From NCBI RefSeq assembly GCF_000485595.1, contig NW_014577252.1:288912-309636 (forward strand): 20,725 nt of DNA, read 5' to 3'. This document shows, piece by piece, positions 19,079 through 20,725 of the stretch. The notes beneath the pieces were generated by a model. The model was not told the DNA's origin, made no database searches, and saw only the letters and a list, made by a program, of their open reading frames with translations. Made by a program: the position numbers and the translations under genes. The stretch's first letter is position 1. Every line of letters begins with the position of its first letter. This DNA comes from Priapulus caudatus. Its lineage: Eukaryota; Priapulida; Priapulimorpha; Priapulimorphida; Priapulidae.

Positions 19079-20220
19079 TAATAACTACAGTTCTGCGATA
19101 AATTTCTCGCGATAAACTTTTTTCTGACGACAGTTACGGATAAACAGTTTAGACTAAGCCCAATCTTTGGGTTGCTTATCGTTCTGACAACCCCCAAATA
19201 CTTTGACTGGACAATGGTCAGATTTTAGGCCACTGCTCTTTGTCGGTGAGATTTGCACTGGTGTAGGCACGCGGCACCCACAACACCGTTTTACAATTAT
19301 TCGCGCTACACAATAGTTAGAATTCAGGTGAATGCCAACGTCAGTGACGCGCCTTTTGACTTAGCGAATGCCGCCGCCGCTGCATCTTTTCCCGAAACCG
19401 AGAGTAAACTTGCCAGTCACTTGAAGGCCAATTTTCCCGCGTGACGAAAAGTACAAGGTGACATTTCTAAAGTCGTTTGTTGCAATGTTCGGCATGTGAA
19501 ACAGCAAACGGATCGCTTGTTGGTATGCGTGCTGTGATTGTAGATTTCGTGTACCGGCCACTCTGTTATTATCGTTACCCTAGGGGCATGTCTCAGGTAT
19601 TTTGTCTTCTCGTGTTGACATGAAGTTGACAGTTCATTCATGATTTTCCCATCAGTTATATTCCCATGATTAAGTCCACAGTAACGAAATCCCCAACTTG
19701 CGTTTGCCTTATGAATCATGAAGTATAGATGTAGGTTAATTGTAGAGCGATCGGTGCAATATTTAATACGAATGTTTATGTGTGTGTTAAAAAAATTAAA
19801 CTTTGAGGTAAACTGTAATTTATGTCAGTCCAGTCTTCCAGTGACCAGATAAGATCGTTGTTTTTCTCCATTCTGCAAGGATAGACATTTAGAGCCGTGC
19901 CACAATGAACACAGCAATGATCATTTCTGGCTCAATAGTTTGGCCCAGAAATGTTTTGCAGTCAAGTGATGGCGGGTTCCGAGATGGTTGGTTTTAGATC
20001 TACTCTAGCTCCGAGATACTTTCAAGACCTGTTCACATACGCGCAGAACGTCTTGTGTATTACCGAGTTTCGCGAGTGATCACATATGTGCAAATACGCG
20101 ACAGGGAAATCAAGCGCAACGGTCTTCGCAACGAAGTGTTGTGGGGATGTTTGAGACAATGTGTACAAATATTTGTGCCGGTCTCCGGACATCCCTTTGA
20201 GTGGATACAGATATTTACAG
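19079..20220. other. Unassigned DNA; one weak exon-like interval at its end
   Basis: No recognised gene. The interval 20047-20220 lies between CGCGCAG and ACAG|GTAAAC and is open in more than one frame. It is described as a finding because the acceptor is poor. Confidence 0.45.
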
Positions 20221-20224
20221 GTAA

Positions 20225-20483
20225 ACTAGTGTGTGTGTATAACACGAGGAGACGACAGAGAAGGAGAATGAGACAAAGAAGCGAGAGAGAAGCTAAGGGA
20301 GGGAGAGAGAGAGGAAAGCTGACTGACAAACAGACCCGGACGCACGGACGGACGGGCGGGCGATCGGACAAGGGGGGGGGGGACGGAGAGAGAGGGAGCG
20401 AAAAACACAGACAGGGAACGTGCCAAAAGAAATAGATAGCGAGAGACAAATCGAGAGAGGGGCGAGAGAGAGTGAGAGTGCGC

Positions 20484-20532
<49 letters not shown>

Positions 20533-20585
20533 AAGGGAGGGAGGGAGGAGAGAGAGAGAGAGAGAGAGAGAAGAAGAAAGGAAAG

Positions 20586-20621
<36 letters not shown>

Positions 20622-20640
20622 GACGACGAGACGAACGAAC
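20225..20640. repeat. Long purine-rich (GA)n tract
   Basis: About 400 nt of near-continuous purine on the + strand: degenerate GAGA/GGA units first, then long pure GA runs (20492-20529, 20550-20569, 20590-20620), with GGAC and GAAA variants. The Glu/Arg-repeat frames on the + strand and Ser/Leu-repeat frames on the minus strand are artefacts. Such tracts can bind GAGA-type factors or form triplex DNA. Confidence 0.93.
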
Positions 20641-20725
20641 GAAAGAAAGAAAAGTAAAGTAAGTAAGTTAAGTTAAAAGTAAATTAACTTTAACGTAAAC
20701 GGTAAACGTAAAACCTAAACCGTAA
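20641..20725. repeat. Degenerate GAAA/GTAA/GTTAA tract at the window end
   Basis: GAAA units grade into GTAA, GTTAA and CGTAAA-type units up to the last base. The repeat probably continues past the window. It includes one AACCTAAACC word but no run of a telomeric unit. Confidence 0.75.

Noticed and set aside
19328-19443. Ala-rich frame with an AG just upstream, readable as a terminal exon
   Set aside because: The acceptor lacks a pyrimidine tract, the frame is short, the composition is driven by a GCC run, and no polyadenylation layout is clear.
20420-20676. Glu/Arg-rich frames on the + strand that resemble a coiled coil
   Set aside because: They arise entirely from (GA)n runs; the reverse strand gives equally open Ser/Leu repeats.
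20700-20725. Telomere-like AACCTAAACC at the window end
   Set aside because: Only one such word, no tandem array of any known telomeric unit; better explained as part of the degenerate GTAA tract.
1-20725. Search for an unusual multi-gene system (operon, CRISPR, phage, toxin or integrated virus)
   Set aside because: No intact domain-bearing frame, no spaced direct-repeat array and no viral or bacterial gene order was found; the window is animal-type non-coding DNA.

Overview
This window looks like non-coding nuclear DNA of an animal, most likely an arthropod. It is moderately AT-rich, keeps abundant CpG, and is packed with microsatellites of (TA)n, (GA)n, (CA/CG)n and (TGCG)n type. There is no intact multi-domain open frame anywhere: the longest frames (up to 163 codons) run through low-complexity tracts or GC-rich leader-like DNA. 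High CpG with many dinucleotide repeats would suit a hymenopteran insect, but no single feature proves a taxon.

The most gene-like signal is on the + strand. Four short ATG-initiated frames each run straight into a good 5' splice site: 6112-6176, 7012-7145, 11915-11973 and 15355(or 15382)-15446. All four break in the same codon phase (two nucleotides of a codon before the intron), so all could join one common downstream exon that is not in the window. All four encode short peptides, mostly rich in Lys/Arg and Ser. The simplest reading is the 5' end of one long gene with several alternative promoters and first exons. I do not recognise the gene from these peptides. The region 5575-7145 is the best developed: a TATA box and initiator at the right spacing, a roughly 300-nt leader exon, a roughly 120-nt intron, two candidate coding first exons, and a run of homeodomain/POU-type sites.

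By region: 1-5470, microsatellites and unassigned DNA; 5473-7145, promoter 1 with first exons A and B; 7146-11800, intron-like DNA with microsatellites and a diverged tandem duplication (8581-8952); 11800-11973, first exon D; 11974-14000, unassigned; 14000-15446, CpG-rich leader-like DNA and first exon C; 15447-16900, unassigned; 16905-17367, hAT-like non-autonomous transposon ends; 17368-20220, unassigned DNA with three hairpins and a TA/CT microsatellite; 20221-20725, a long purine-rich tract ending in a degenerate GTAA-type tract.

No rRNA, tRNA, CRISPR array or bacterial-type operon was seen. All exon calls come from splice-site pattern, frame and phase read by eye, with no transcript or homology support.
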